A stretch of DNA of 9,480 nt from Thermoanaerobacterium sp. (GCA_029960905.1 JASBVU010000047.1:1-9480); one strand, 5' to 3'. Counted from the stretch's first letter, positions 1-6,771 are shown. A program made the numbers and translations. The notes: generated from the letters alone by a model not told the origin.

Positions 1-1
1 T

Positions 2-40
2 TCTGAAAATATGGTTTTAGAAAATAGAATATACGAATGA
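2..40 (+). CDS. 3' end of an unidentified upstream gene (partial)
   Basis: A reading frame open from the left edge ends in TGA at 38-40 and gives the tail SENMVLENRIYE. The stop overlaps the ribosome binding site of hutI (GAGGTG, 39-44), a layout typical of translationally coupled genes in one operon. Twelve residues are too few to name the protein. From context, another histidine-degradation or folate-linked gene (hutH, hutU, ftcD or a cyclodeaminase) is possible, but that is only inference. A chance open frame of this length cannot be excluded. Confidence 0.4.
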   Translation, partial: SENMVLENRIYE

Positions 41-49
41 GGTGTTAAA

Positions 50-1297
50 ATGGAGGCAGATTTGTTAATATACAACATTAAGAAAATTTATACACCTCTT
101 GGCAATTGTCCACTATGTGGAAATAAAATGGAAAATAGGGAAGAAATTGAAGATGCTTATATTGCAATAAAAGATGGAAAAATTTTAGCGGCAGGAAAAT
201 CACCTGCCGCAATTTCTGCAAAAGAAAAAATTGACGCAAAAGGCATGATTGCAATTCCTGGATTTGTAGACCCTCATACTCATCTTATACATTATGGCTC
301 AAGAGAAAATGAAGTGGCACTTAAATTAAAAGGGTATTGTTATGTAGACATATTAAAGCAAGGTGGAGGAATACTTTCTACTGTTAATGCAACCAGAAAT
401 GCTTCTGATGACCAATTGATAGAAAAAGCTATGAAAAGCCTTGATATAATGCTATCTCATGGCACTACTACTGTAGAAGTAAAAAGTGGATATGGACTTA
501 GCACAGAAGAAGAGATAAGGCTTTTAAGACTTATGAATAAGCTTAATTCAATCTCTCTTGTGGATATTGTTCCTACTTTTTTAGGAGCTCATTCAATACC
601 TACGGAGTTTAAGGAGAATTCTTGGGGATATGTTGATAAAGTTGTAAATGAAATGATTCCCAAAGTAAAAGAGGAAAATCTTGCAGAGTTTTGTGATGTT
701 TTTTGCGAAGATGGAGCTTTTGACTATGAACAGTCTAAAAAGATATTAGAAGAGGCTAAAAAGTATGGAATGAAACTTAAAATTCACGCTGATGAGTTGA
801 CACAAAGTGGTGGAGGAGAATTGGCGGGAATATTAGGTGCTGTAAGCGCAGACCATCTTGAAGAGGTATCTGAAAAAGGAATTGAACTTATGAAAAAAGC
901 AGGTACTGTAGGGGTACTTCTTCCTGGAGTTTCTTATTTTTTAGATAGACCTTATGCCAATGCAAGAAAATTAATTGAAAAAGGTCTTGCTGTGGCTCTT
1001 GGTACGGATTACAACCCGGGGACAAGCCCTACAGAAAATTTACAGCTTATAATGTCATTTGCGTATATAAAGATGAAAATGTCTGCCAAAGAGATTTTAA
1101 CTGCTGTAACTTTAAATGCAGCTTGTGCTATTGATAGGGGAAATGAAATAGGCACAATAGAAAAGGGTAAAAAGGCAGACATACTCTTAATTGACGCGCC
1201 CAATCTTGACTATATAATGTATCATTTTGGGATTAACCATGTAAATACAGTTATAAAGTCAAAAGGGGATAAAGTAGTTGTGATTGGGGTAGAATAG
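50..1297 (+). CDS. hutI: Imidazolonepropionase (HutI), histidine degradation
   Basis: This cytoplasmic metal-dependent amidohydrolase opens 4-imidazolone-5-propionate to N-formimino-L-glutamate, the third step of histidine breakdown. The 415-residue length fits the family. The metal-binding HxH is H76/H78 in PHTHL, followed by the family signature GSRE. Further ligand or catalytic positions are H246 and E249 in KIHADE, H269 in SADHL and D320 in GTDYNPG. QGGGILSTV, TTTVEVKSGYGL and SPTEN are hallmark HutI strings that I recall closely from Bacillus subtilis HutI. The ATG at 50 is supported by GAGGTG at 39-44 with a five-base spacer. One oddity is a CPLCG string at residues 20-24 in the N-terminal beta-domain, absent from the B. 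subtilis protein as I remember it. Upstream coupling suggests it is the last hut gene of an operon lying mostly outside the window. The intergenic sequence after it has no obvious terminator before the next gene. Confidence 0.95.
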   Translation: MEADLLIYNIKKIYTPLGNCPLCGNKMENREEIEDAYIAIKDGKILAAGKSPAAISAKEKIDAKGMIAIPGFVDPHTHLIHYGSRENEVALKLKGYCYVDILKQGGGILSTVNATRNASDDQLIEKAMKSLDIMLSHGTTTVEVKSGYGLSTEEEIRLLRLMNKLNSISLVDIVPTFLGAHSIPTEFKENSWGYVDKVVNEMIPKVKEENLAEFCDVFCEDGAFDYEQSKKILEEAKKYGMKLKIHADELTQSGGGELAGILGAVSADHLEEVSEKGIELMKKAGTVGVLLPGVSYFLDRPYANARKLIEKGLAVALGTDYNPGTSPTENLQLIMSFAYIKMKMSAKEILTAVTLNAACAIDRGNEIGTIEKGKKADILLIDAPNLDYIMYHFGINHVNTVIKSKGDKVVVIGVE

Positions 1298-1322
1298 GGA
1301 TAAGGCATAATGTTAAAATTTG

Positions 1323-1331
1323 TGATATAAT
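1323..1331 (+). promoter_or_regulatory. Extended -10 promoter of the nucleotidyltransferase gene
   Basis: TGATATAAT is a perfect extended -10 element (TGn plus TATAAT). No good -35 box is found 16-18 bases upstream, which extended -10 promoters do not need. Transcription would start near 1337-1339, leaving only about 10 bases before the ATG at 1349. This position argues against the GTG codons at 1337 and 1340 as starts. Confidence 0.5.
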
Positions 1332-1338
1332 GGTATGT

Positions 1339-1342
1339 GGTG
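1339..1342 (+). promoter_or_regulatory. Ribosome binding site deciding the ATG-1349 start
   Basis: GGTG (in GGTGATTG) lies six bases before the ATG at 1349. The in-frame GTG codons at 1337 and 1340 overlap this site and have no Shine-Dalgarno sequence of their own, so ATG 1349 is the preferred start. Confidence 0.5.
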
Positions 1343-1348
1343 ATTGTT

Positions 1349-1780
1349 ATGTACAGTGTCTCAAAAAAATTAACTGATATATGTAAAAAATATAATATAG
1401 TATTGGTGTATTTATTTGGTTCACAAAAAGAAAAGGCACTAAAATTATTGAAAGAGGAAAATGTAGGTATTGATGACCCCTTGGCTGATATTGATGTTGG
1501 AATAGTCTTTTTGGAAAATATAGAATTTATCAAAGAGCGATATAAAATTTATGCTAATATTTACAATGAAATGGAAGAGATATTTAAGCCATACAAATTA
1601 GACCTCATATTTTTACAAGAAAGGCATTCCATTTTTCAATGTGAAGCTTTAAAAGGGATTTGCGTTTATTACTATTCAGAAGAATTTAAAGACGAATATG
1701 AAATGCGTATTTTACAAAGGGCAGCAGATTTTAAATATGTTTATGATAAATATAATGAGGAAGTTTTAGAAAATTATTAA
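1349..1780 (+). CDS. Stand-alone MNT-fold nucleotidyltransferase (MntA-like)
   Basis: This 143-residue protein has the DNA polymerase beta-type minimal nucleotidyltransferase (MNT) fold. Visible motifs are YLFGS with G24-S25, the metal pair D47 and D49 in ADIDVG, and the third carboxylate D85 in KLDLIFL. The spacing from GS to the first Asp is 21 residues instead of about ten, so the loop carries a Lys/Glu-rich insertion. The C-terminal part, with an EYEMR...DFKYVYDKY pattern, resembles the tail of MntA-family adenylyltransferases. MntA antitoxins usually neighbour a HEPN toxin, which they AMPylate. No HEPN gene is present here: upstream is hutI and downstream a terminator and a convergent sugar operon. 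Function and target are therefore unknown. All three catalytic acidic residues are kept, so activity is plausible. The start was chosen from the ribosome binding site and promoter position; a GTG at 1337 would add four residues. Confidence 0.75.
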   Translation: MYSVSKKLTDICKKYNIVLVYLFGSQKEKALKLLKEENVGIDDPLADIDVGIVFLENIEFIKERYKIYANIYNEMEEIFKPYKLDLIFLQERHSIFQCEALKGICVYYYSEEFKDEYEMRILQRAADFKYVYDKYNEEVLENY

Positions 1781-1838
1781 AAAATAATATTGAAAAATTT
1801 ATATATGACGTAAAAAGTAAAGTGTTAGAAATAAAATG

Positions 1839-1884
1839 ATTGTATAAAAAATCCACAGTATGTGCTGTGGATTTTTTATACAAT
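1839..1884. terminator. Bidirectional intrinsic terminator between convergent genes
   Basis: A perfect inverted repeat has 20-base arms (1839-1858 and 1865-1884) and a six-base loop. The central part is GC-containing (ATCCACAG/CTGTGGAT) and is flanked by A-runs on the left and T-runs on the right. The transcript therefore ends in a U-rich tract whichever strand is copied. It can stop the nucleotidyltransferase message (+) and the sugar operon message (-), whose last stop codon lies 72 bases away. Confidence 0.9.
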
Positions 1885-1892
1885 TGAGATTG

Positions 1893-1920
1893 TCGACAAG
1901 GTCAAAGAATCTAGTATAAT
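1893..1920 (+). promoter_or_regulatory. Orphan sigma-A-like promoter facing the 3' end of malL
   Basis: TCGACA (1893-1898, five of six to TTGACA) and TATAAT (1915-1920, six of six) are spaced by 16 bases. The -35 lies inside the palindrome TTGTCGACAA (1890-1899), which also resembles a Spo0A box on both strands. No ribosome binding site or credible reading frame follows on this strand, so a transcript would be antisense to the end of the glucosidase gene. It could be a chance match in AT-rich DNA. Confidence 0.35.
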
Positions 1921-1956
1921 AAGTTAAAATACATATCTACTTCTTTTCGACGATCT

Positions 1957-3627
1957 TCATATTTTATATACCCTTGCTTCATATGGCTTTAAAATAATTT
2001 TTTCTTGGATATTATCATCAACTGGATAGTTGCTTATTAAAAGCTGGGGAGAATGAGTAAATATCTCTTTTGGTGCAGCAAAATCAACATTATCTTCTGA
2101 AAAGTTTAGCACAACCAAAAGCCCTTGGTGGTCATAACTTCTTGTATATGCAAAGATTTTTTCATTATCCTCATATAGCATAGCGATATCGCCGTATACA
2201 ATAACGGGAAATTTTTTTCTAAGCTCAATCAACTTCTTGTAATAATAAAATATAGAATTTTTATCATTTAATGCCTTTTTAACATTTATCTCTTTATAAT
2301 TAGGATTTACCTTAATCCAGGGTATACCTGTGGTAAAACCGGCGTTTTTTGTATCGTCCCATTGCATTGGTGTTCTTGCATGATCTCTGCTGCGCTTATT
2401 CAAAATTCCCAGAAGTTCATCATCGCTTTTGCCTTGTTTTTTCATTTCGTTATACCAATTTAAAGTTTCTACATCTTTAAATTCCTCAATGCTTTCAAAC
2501 TTACAATTTGTCATACCAATTTCTTCACCTTGATAGATATATGGCGTTCCTTGCCATGTATGAAGAAGCGTGGCCAAAAGTTTTGCTGATTTTTCTCTGT
2601 ATTTCTTATCATTTCCAAAGCGTGAAACCATTCTTGGTTGATCATGATTGTTCAAATATAGCGAATTCCAGCCTTTGTCTTTTAGCGTTAAGTACCATTT
2701 GTACATAATTTTCTTGAAATCTGTGAGCTTCCACGGCTTTATATCCCACTTGCTATTACCACAGTCAATGTCCATGAGTTCAAAGTGAAATAGCATGTTT
2801 AATTCGCTTCTGTCATTCTCCACATATAATTTTGCGATTTCAGGGGTTACAAATGGCGTTTCACCGACGGTCATGATGCCATACTTGCTTAAAACCTCTT
2901 TGTTCATTTCTTGCAAATATTGATGAACCTTAGGACCGCTTGCGTAATATTTTGCGCCGACAAGACCACCATGCTTTTCACCTTCTACATCGTCAGGTAG
3001 TCCTTCAACTTTTGAGATTAGATTTATAACATCCATTCTAAATCCATCAATACCTTTGTCTAGCCACCATTTCATCATTTTGTATATCTCTTGTCTGACC
3101 TTAGGATTGTTCCAGTTTAGATCTGGTTGTTTGACAGCAAAAAGATGTAGGTAATATTCATCGGTTAGTGGGTCATACTCCCATGCAGATCCGCTAAAAA
3201 ATGATGTCCAGTTGTTAGGTGGACGGCCATTTTTGCCCTTTTTCCAAAAATAAAACTCTCTATATGGATTATCCTTTGATTTTCTTGATTCTAAAAACCA
3301 CTTATGCTCATCTGATGTATGGTTTACAACCAAATCCATTACAACCTTCATACCTCGTTTGTGTGTTTGGCTTAAAAGCTCATCAAAATCTGACATTGTT
3401 CCAAACTCGTCCATAATGTCATAATAGTCGCTAATATCATAACCGTTATCTGCATTTGGCGATTTGTAAATTGGATTTAGCCAAATAACATCAATTCCAA
3501 GTTCTTTTAAATAGTCAAGTTTAGCTATTATGCCTTGTAAATCTCCAATTCCATCACCATTTGAGTCATAAAAGCTCCGAGGATATATTTGATATACAAC
3601 TGCCTCTTTCCACCATTTTTTTTGCAT
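1957..3627 (-). CDS. malL: Oligo-1,6-glucosidase, GH13_31 (cytoplasmic)
   Basis: This 556-residue alpha-glucosidase has no signal peptide, so it acts in the cytoplasm on imported sugar. It is very close in length and sequence to the Bacillus cereus oligo-1,6-glucosidase as I recall it (558 residues; D199, E255, D329). Domains are an N-terminal (beta/alpha)8 barrel, a subdomain around 100-175 and a C-terminal beta-domain from about 475. The Ca/Mg-binding loop DSNGDGIGD is at 21-29. Catalytic residues are nucleophile D199 (GFRMDV), acid/base E256 (VGE) and D329 (NNHD). Val200 after the nucleophile and QPDLNW at 167-172 mark the alpha-1,6-active branch (isomaltose, panose, isomaltulose), but trehalose-6-phosphate hydrolases share both. 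The neighbouring ABC importer delivers unphosphorylated sugar, which favours oligo-1,6-glucosidase over TreC. It is the last gene of the operon, 26 bases after permease 2. AAAGGAG lies about ten bases before the ATG. Confidence 0.85.
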   Translation of the reverse strand: MQKKWWKEAVVYQIYPRSFYDSNGDGIGDLQGIIAKLDYLKELGIDVIWLNPIYKSPNADNGYDISDYYDIMDEFGTMSDFDELLSQTHKRGMKVVMDLVVNHTSDEHKWFLESRKSKDNPYREFYFWKKGKNGRPPNNWTSFFSGSAWEYDPLTDEYYLHLFAVKQPDLNWNNPKVRQEIYKMMKWWLDKGIDGFRMDVINLISKVEGLPDDVEGEKHGGLVGAKYYASGPKVHQYLQEMNKEVLSKYGIMTVGETPFVTPEIAKLYVENDRSELNMLFHFELMDIDCGNSKWDIKPWKLTDFKKIMYKWYLTLKDKGWNSLYLNNHDQPRMVSRFGNDKKYREKSAKLLATLLHTWQGTPYIYQGEEIGMTNCKFESIEEFKDVETLNWYNEMKKQGKSDDELLGILNKRSRDHARTPMQWDDTKNAGFTTGIPWIKVNPNYKEINVKKALNDKNSIFYYYKKLIELRKKFPVIVYGDIAMLYEDNEKIFAYTRSYDHQGLLVVLNFSEDNVDFAAPKEIFTHSPQLLISNYPVDDNIQEKIILKPYEARVYKI

Positions 3628-3653
3628 TGCTCAAGACACTCCTTTCTCTCTAT

Positions 3654-4487
3654 TTATCCCTTTACTGCACCAGCGGTTAATCCAGATATTATCCTCTTTT
3701 GGAATATGAGTACCATTATGATAAGAGGTACTGTTACGACAACAGAAGCCGCTGCAATATCTCCCCAAGGAAGGTCATGTTCTCCAGGAAACATAGCTAT
3801 ACCGACGGGTACTGTTCTCATTGAGTCTTGTGTGTTAAATACAAGGGCGAAGAGGAATTCATTCCATGCAGCTATAAACGTGAGAATGGCAGTTGTAAAC
3901 ATACCTGGGGTAGCAAGAGGCATTATTATCTTTAAAAATGCTTGCATAGGAGTAGCACCATCTACTTTTGCAGATTCTTCAAGTTCAAAAGGAATTTCTT
4001 TAAAAAATGAGGTTAAAATCCATAAAGAAAGAGGAATTGCAAAAGTAGTGTATGTTAATATAAGCCCTAGATAGCTATTTAATATGTTTACATTTTTTAG
4101 AAAAATAAACAGAGGGCTTACAATAGCTATTCCAGGAAACATTGATACAGACAAAACTAAAGATAGTATTATCGCCTTTCCTTTAAATTTAAGCCTTGCT
4201 AAAGCATATGCTGCAAAAGAAGATACAAAAAGACTAAAAAGAGTGGTAGATGAGGCAACAATAAAACTATTTTTCAAATAGGTTAAAAAAGGACGTTTAG
4301 TAAATACATTTATATAATATCCCGTATAAATCTTACTTGGAATCCATGTTGGAGGAATACTAAATAGTTCTTGTGGAGTTTTAAAGGAGGTAAGTGTTTG
4401 CCATAGAAAAGGGAAAATTATATATACAAGGAATATTGTTAAAAAAATATAGAAGATAATTTGGTTTATGGTATTTTTAAGTTTCAT
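3654..4487 (-). CDS. Sugar ABC transporter permease, MalG-type (CUT1)
   Basis: This 277-residue inner-membrane subunit of a CUT1-family carbohydrate importer is of the MalG type. Six hydrophobic segments are visible at about 10-30, 74-96, 106-128, 138-160, 198-217 and 246-263. The cytoplasmic EAA loop, which docks to the ATPase, spans about 167-190 with ELEESAKVDGA and a closing MPL. The short C-terminal tail ending SGLTAGAVKG is typical of MalG/AraQ-like proteins. It pairs with the permease encoded just upstream. The stop of that gene lies within this gene's ribosome binding site (GAGGTGA, plus-strand 4495-4501), so translation is probably coupled. The ATG at 4487 follows that site by seven bases. 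The substrate cannot be read from the permease alone; context suggests an alpha-linked glucose disaccharide or oligosaccharide. Confidence 0.93.
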   Translation of the reverse strand: MKLKNTINQIIFYIFLTIFLVYIIFPFLWQTLTSFKTPQELFSIPPTWIPSKIYTGYYINVFTKRPFLTYLKNSFIVASSTTLFSLFVSSFAAYALARLKFKGKAIILSLVLSVSMFPGIAIVSPLFIFLKNVNILNSYLGLILTYTTFAIPLSLWILTSFFKEIPFELEESAKVDGATPMQAFLKIIMPLATPGMFTTAILTFIAAWNEFLFALVFNTQDSMRTVPVGIAMFPGEHDLPWGDIAAASVVVTVPLIIMVLIFQKRIISGLTAGAVKG

Positions 4488-4499
4488 TTTTAAATCACC

Positions 4500-5423
4500 T
4501 CATTTCAAAATGCTTTTATCTAAAAGCTTTATATAGAACATTGCAAAAATGAAAACAAAGATGAATATTATAACAGCTATTGCTGAACCAATTCCAAAGT
4601 CAAGATTTCTAAAGAGGGTTTTATATGCATATATAGAAAGAGTCTCTGTTGAGTTACCAGGTCCTCCTCCTGTCATTACGAAAATGAGGTCAAATACTCT
4701 AAAAGCATCTAATGTTCTAAATATAAGAGCAACTAAAATTGTAGGTTTTAACAATGGTAAGGTTATCCTAAAAAATTGCCTTATACTTCCTGCTCCATCT
4801 ACTTTTGCTGCTTCATAAAGGTCTTGGGATATATTCTGTAGCCCAGCAAGCAACAGCAATGCCATGAAAGGTGCAGTTTTCCATACATCTGCAAATATAG
4901 CTGCCGACATTGCTGAAGAAGGGTTTCCAAGCCATGCTTTATAACTGCTTATTAAACCTATTTTCATTAAAATATCATTTAATACGCCAAACTGATCATT
5001 ATAAATGAATTTCCACATAAGAGCTGATATTACAGTTGGAATTGCCCACGGAATTAACACAGCAGCTCTTACCAATCCTGTTCCTTTAAATTTTTTATTC
5101 ATCAAAAGTGCCATTACCATTCCAAGCACTAATTCTAATGCTACAGATACAACTGTAAAGAATACTGTGTTTAAGGTTGCAGACCAAAATCTAGAATCAG
5201 AGAATAGTGTGTTGTAATTCTGAAGACCAACAAAGTGTGTGAGCCCAGGAAGCTGCAATTTCATGTAATAAAGACTTAACTTAAAAGTATTTAATACAGG
5301 ATATAAAGCTATTGCAATAATACAAAGTAAGGCTGGAGCAACTAATATATATCCCAATGTGGCTTCACTTAGTTGGAACTTAGATTGTTTAGTTGGAGAT
5401 GTTAAATTTTTTTGTTCTATCAC
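4500..5423 (-). CDS. Sugar ABC transporter permease, MalF-type (CUT1)
   Basis: This 307-residue partner permease is of the UgpA/MalF class without the large MalF periplasmic loop, as usual in Gram-positives. A polar N-terminus of about 22 residues precedes the first membrane segment (about 24-45). Further segments lie near 84-108, 118-138, 170-195, 225-250 and 276-300. The EAA loop is at about 203-226 (YEAAKVDGAGSIRQFF then LPLLKP). The MTGGGPGNSTETLSIYAY stretch at 250-267 is a family hallmark. Translation starts at GTG 5423: no in-frame ATG is near, and GAGGTG lies seven bases upstream. The gene follows the binding-protein gene after 64 bases that hold a hairpin. Together with the second permease it forms the membrane channel; the ATPase must come from elsewhere. 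Confidence 0.93.
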   Translation of the reverse strand: MIEQKNLTSPTKQSKFQLSEATLGYILVAPALLCIIAIALYPVLNTFKLSLYYMKLQLPGLTHFVGLQNYNTLFSDSRFWSATLNTVFFTVVSVALELVLGMVMALLMNKKFKGTGLVRAAVLIPWAIPTVISALMWKFIYNDQFGVLNDILMKIGLISSYKAWLGNPSSAMSAAIFADVWKTAPFMALLLLAGLQNISQDLYEAAKVDGAGSIRQFFRITLPLLKPTILVALIFRTLDAFRVFDLIFVMTGGGPGNSTETLSIYAYKTLFRNLDFGIGSAIAVIIFIFVFIFAMFYIKLLDKSILK

Positions 5424-5427
5424 GTTA

Positions 5428-5433
5428 TCACCT
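5428..5433 (-). promoter_or_regulatory. Ribosome binding site for the GTG start of permease 1
   Basis: On the minus strand GAGGTG (within AGAGGTGATAAC) stands four bases from the hairpin-distal AATATAA stretch and seven... bases are counted as plus-strand 5428-5433 with 5424-5427 as the spacer plus GTG at 5423-5421. It is the only strong site near the start and fixes GTG as the initiation codon. Confidence 0.7.
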
Positions 5434-5442
5434 CTTTATATT

Positions 5443-5467
5443 AAGTGGCAGCAAAAAGCTGCCACTT
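5443..5467 (-). repeat. Intercistronic hairpin between binding-protein and permease genes
   Basis: A perfect 10-bp inverted repeat (AAGTGGCAGC / GCTGCCACTT) has a five-base loop and lies between the binding-protein stop (5488) and the permease GTG (5423). In the message the loop is UUUUU. The stem is followed by AAUAUAAAG and not by a U-tract, so it is not a standard terminator. Such stem-loops after binding-protein genes commonly protect the upstream message from 3' exonucleases, giving more binding protein than permease. That role is inferred here. Confidence 0.75.
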
Positions 5468-5487
5468 TGGATTTGTATGAAGAAGTA

Positions 5488-6771
5488 CTATTTACCGTTA
5501 TTCTTTATTATTTCATCAAGGTCTTTTGCTACATTTTTAACAGCTTGTTCAGGTGAAATTTCTCCTGTTAAAGCTTTATGGAAATTAATTTGCATTGAAT
5601 CAGACATTTGTGGATAAAATGGGGATACTGGTCTTGGTTTAGCTGTTATGAATACATCATAAAAATCTGCCCAATAGGGATTTTTTGCTAAAACTTCTTT
5701 GTCCTGATATAAAGATTTTAATGTTGGGAGATTGCCACCTTCTAAAGCTGTAATTTTTTGCCCTTCTTCACTTGTCACGAATTCAATGAATTTCCATGCT
5801 TCTTCAGGATGCTTTGAATATTTGTTTATACCGAGATTCCATCCACCTAAAACTGGAGTGCCAACTTTGCCGTTTTTTCCTCTTGGAATAGGTGCTATAC
5901 CAACTTTACCTTTTACAGGCGAATCATCAGAATTAAGCAATGACCAAGCATAAGGCCAGTTTCTCATAAAGATTGCTTCTCCTTGCTGGAACACATTTCT
6001 TGCATCTTCTTCTTGATATGTTGTAACACCAGGAGGTGCTATTTTAACTAAATCAACTAAATATTGTAAACCACCAATGGCTTGTGGAGTGTCAATAACA
6101 ACTTTGTCTCCATCTAATACATTACCACCATTACTTCCAATTAATTCTAGAGCATCACATACTAAACCTTCATATTGATTGCCTTGAAATACTATGCCGT
6201 ATTTTGTCCCGCCTTTACCAACGTTTTCTTTTGCCATTTGAATTAATTCATCCCAAGTTTTGGGAGGAGTGTTTATAATATCTTTTCTATAATAAAGGAC
6301 TCCTGCGTCTGTAAATCTTGGCACTGCCCACACATGGCCATTATATGTTACTGCTTCAACGGGGCCTGGTAAAAACTTATCTCTCATTTCTTTTGTAAAT
6401 TTATCATCTAACGGGAGTAACCAATTAGCAGCAGCAAATTCAGGTGTCCAGATAATGTCCATTGCTAAAACATCAATACTTGAATCTCCTGCTGACAATG
6501 CAGTAACATATGAATTATGCTGGTCATCTGTAGAGTTAGGTAGTTCTTGAACTTTGACTTTAATGTTTGGATATTTTTTTTCAAAAGCTTCGACTAATTT
6601 TTGGGTTGCTGGTGTAGAGTCTTTACCTGTAGAATAAGTAATTGTGACTGGTTCATTCTTAGAAGTATTACTTGAAGTAGATGAGGCCGTGTTAGAACCA
6701 CAACCGGCAATTAAAGTTCCTATTAATACCAGTGAAACTATTGATGTCAGGATTTTATTTTTTTTACCCAT
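5488..6771 (-). CDS. Sugar-binding lipoprotein, trehalose/maltose-binding (TMBP) type
   Basis: This 427-residue extracellular solute-binding protein (SBP family 1) is anchored by lipid. A short positive N-terminus and hydrophobic core lead to the lipobox LIAGC with the lipidated Cys at 24. A Ser/Thr/Asn-rich linker (25-40) follows. The mature part closely resembles the Thermococcus litoralis trehalose/maltose-binding protein as I remember it: DAGVLYYRK (155-163), QGNQYEGLVCD (196-206), FQQGEAIF then RNWPYAW (270-276), DDSPVKGKVGIAPIP (282-296), LGGW (308-311) and PRPVSPFYPQ (379-388). Counterparts of the TMBP sugar-contacting Asp, Trp, Tyr, Gly-Trp and Arg are therefore present. It captures an alpha-linked glucose sugar and hands it to the two downstream permeases. 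It is the first gene of the operon, with a cre-controlled promoter. AAGGGGG lies about eight bases before the ATG at 6771. Confidence 0.93.
   Translation of the reverse strand: MGKKNKILTSIVSLVLIGTLIAGCGSNTASSTSSNTSKNEPVTITYSTGKDSTPATQKLVEAFEKKYPNIKVKVQELPNSTDDQHNSYVTALSAGDSSIDVLAMDIIWTPEFAAANWLLPLDDKFTKEMRDKFLPGPVEAVTYNGHVWAVPRFTDAGVLYYRKDIINTPPKTWDELIQMAKENVGKGGTKYGIVFQGNQYEGLVCDALELIGSNGGNVLDGDKVVIDTPQAIGGLQYLVDLVKIAPPGVTTYQEEDARNVFQQGEAIFMRNWPYAWSLLNSDDSPVKGKVGIAPIPRGKNGKVGTPVLGGWNLGINKYSKHPEEAWKFIEFVTSEEGQKITALEGGNLPTLKSLYQDKEVLAKNPYWADFYDVFITAKPRPVSPFYPQMSDSMQINFHKALTGEISPEQAVKNVAKDLDEIIKNNGK

Noticed and set aside
1337..1348. GTG at 1337 as the start of the nucleotidyltransferase
   Set aside because: It overlaps the ribosome binding site of ATG 1349 and lies at or before the predicted transcription start.
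1222..1533. A minus-strand frame of 103 codons across the hutI/nucleotidyltransferase junction
   Set aside because: It overlaps two recognised plus-strand genes, is low in complexity (Ser/Thr/Phe-rich) and has no ribosome binding site.
1957..3627. Trehalose-6-phosphate hydrolase (TreC) as the identity of the glucosidase
   Set aside because: TreC shares the visible motifs, but no PTS gene is present and the linked importer delivers unphosphorylated sugar. It remains a minor alternative.
3589..4074. A 161-codon plus-strand open frame opposite permease 2 and the start of malL
   Set aside because: It lies wholly antisense to two well-supported genes, has no ribosome binding site, and its translation resembles no family; it is a shadow of the permease frame.
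4549..4818. A plus-strand frame of 89 codons antisense to permease 1
   Set aside because: It is antisense to the conserved EAA-loop region of the permease and has no supporting signals.
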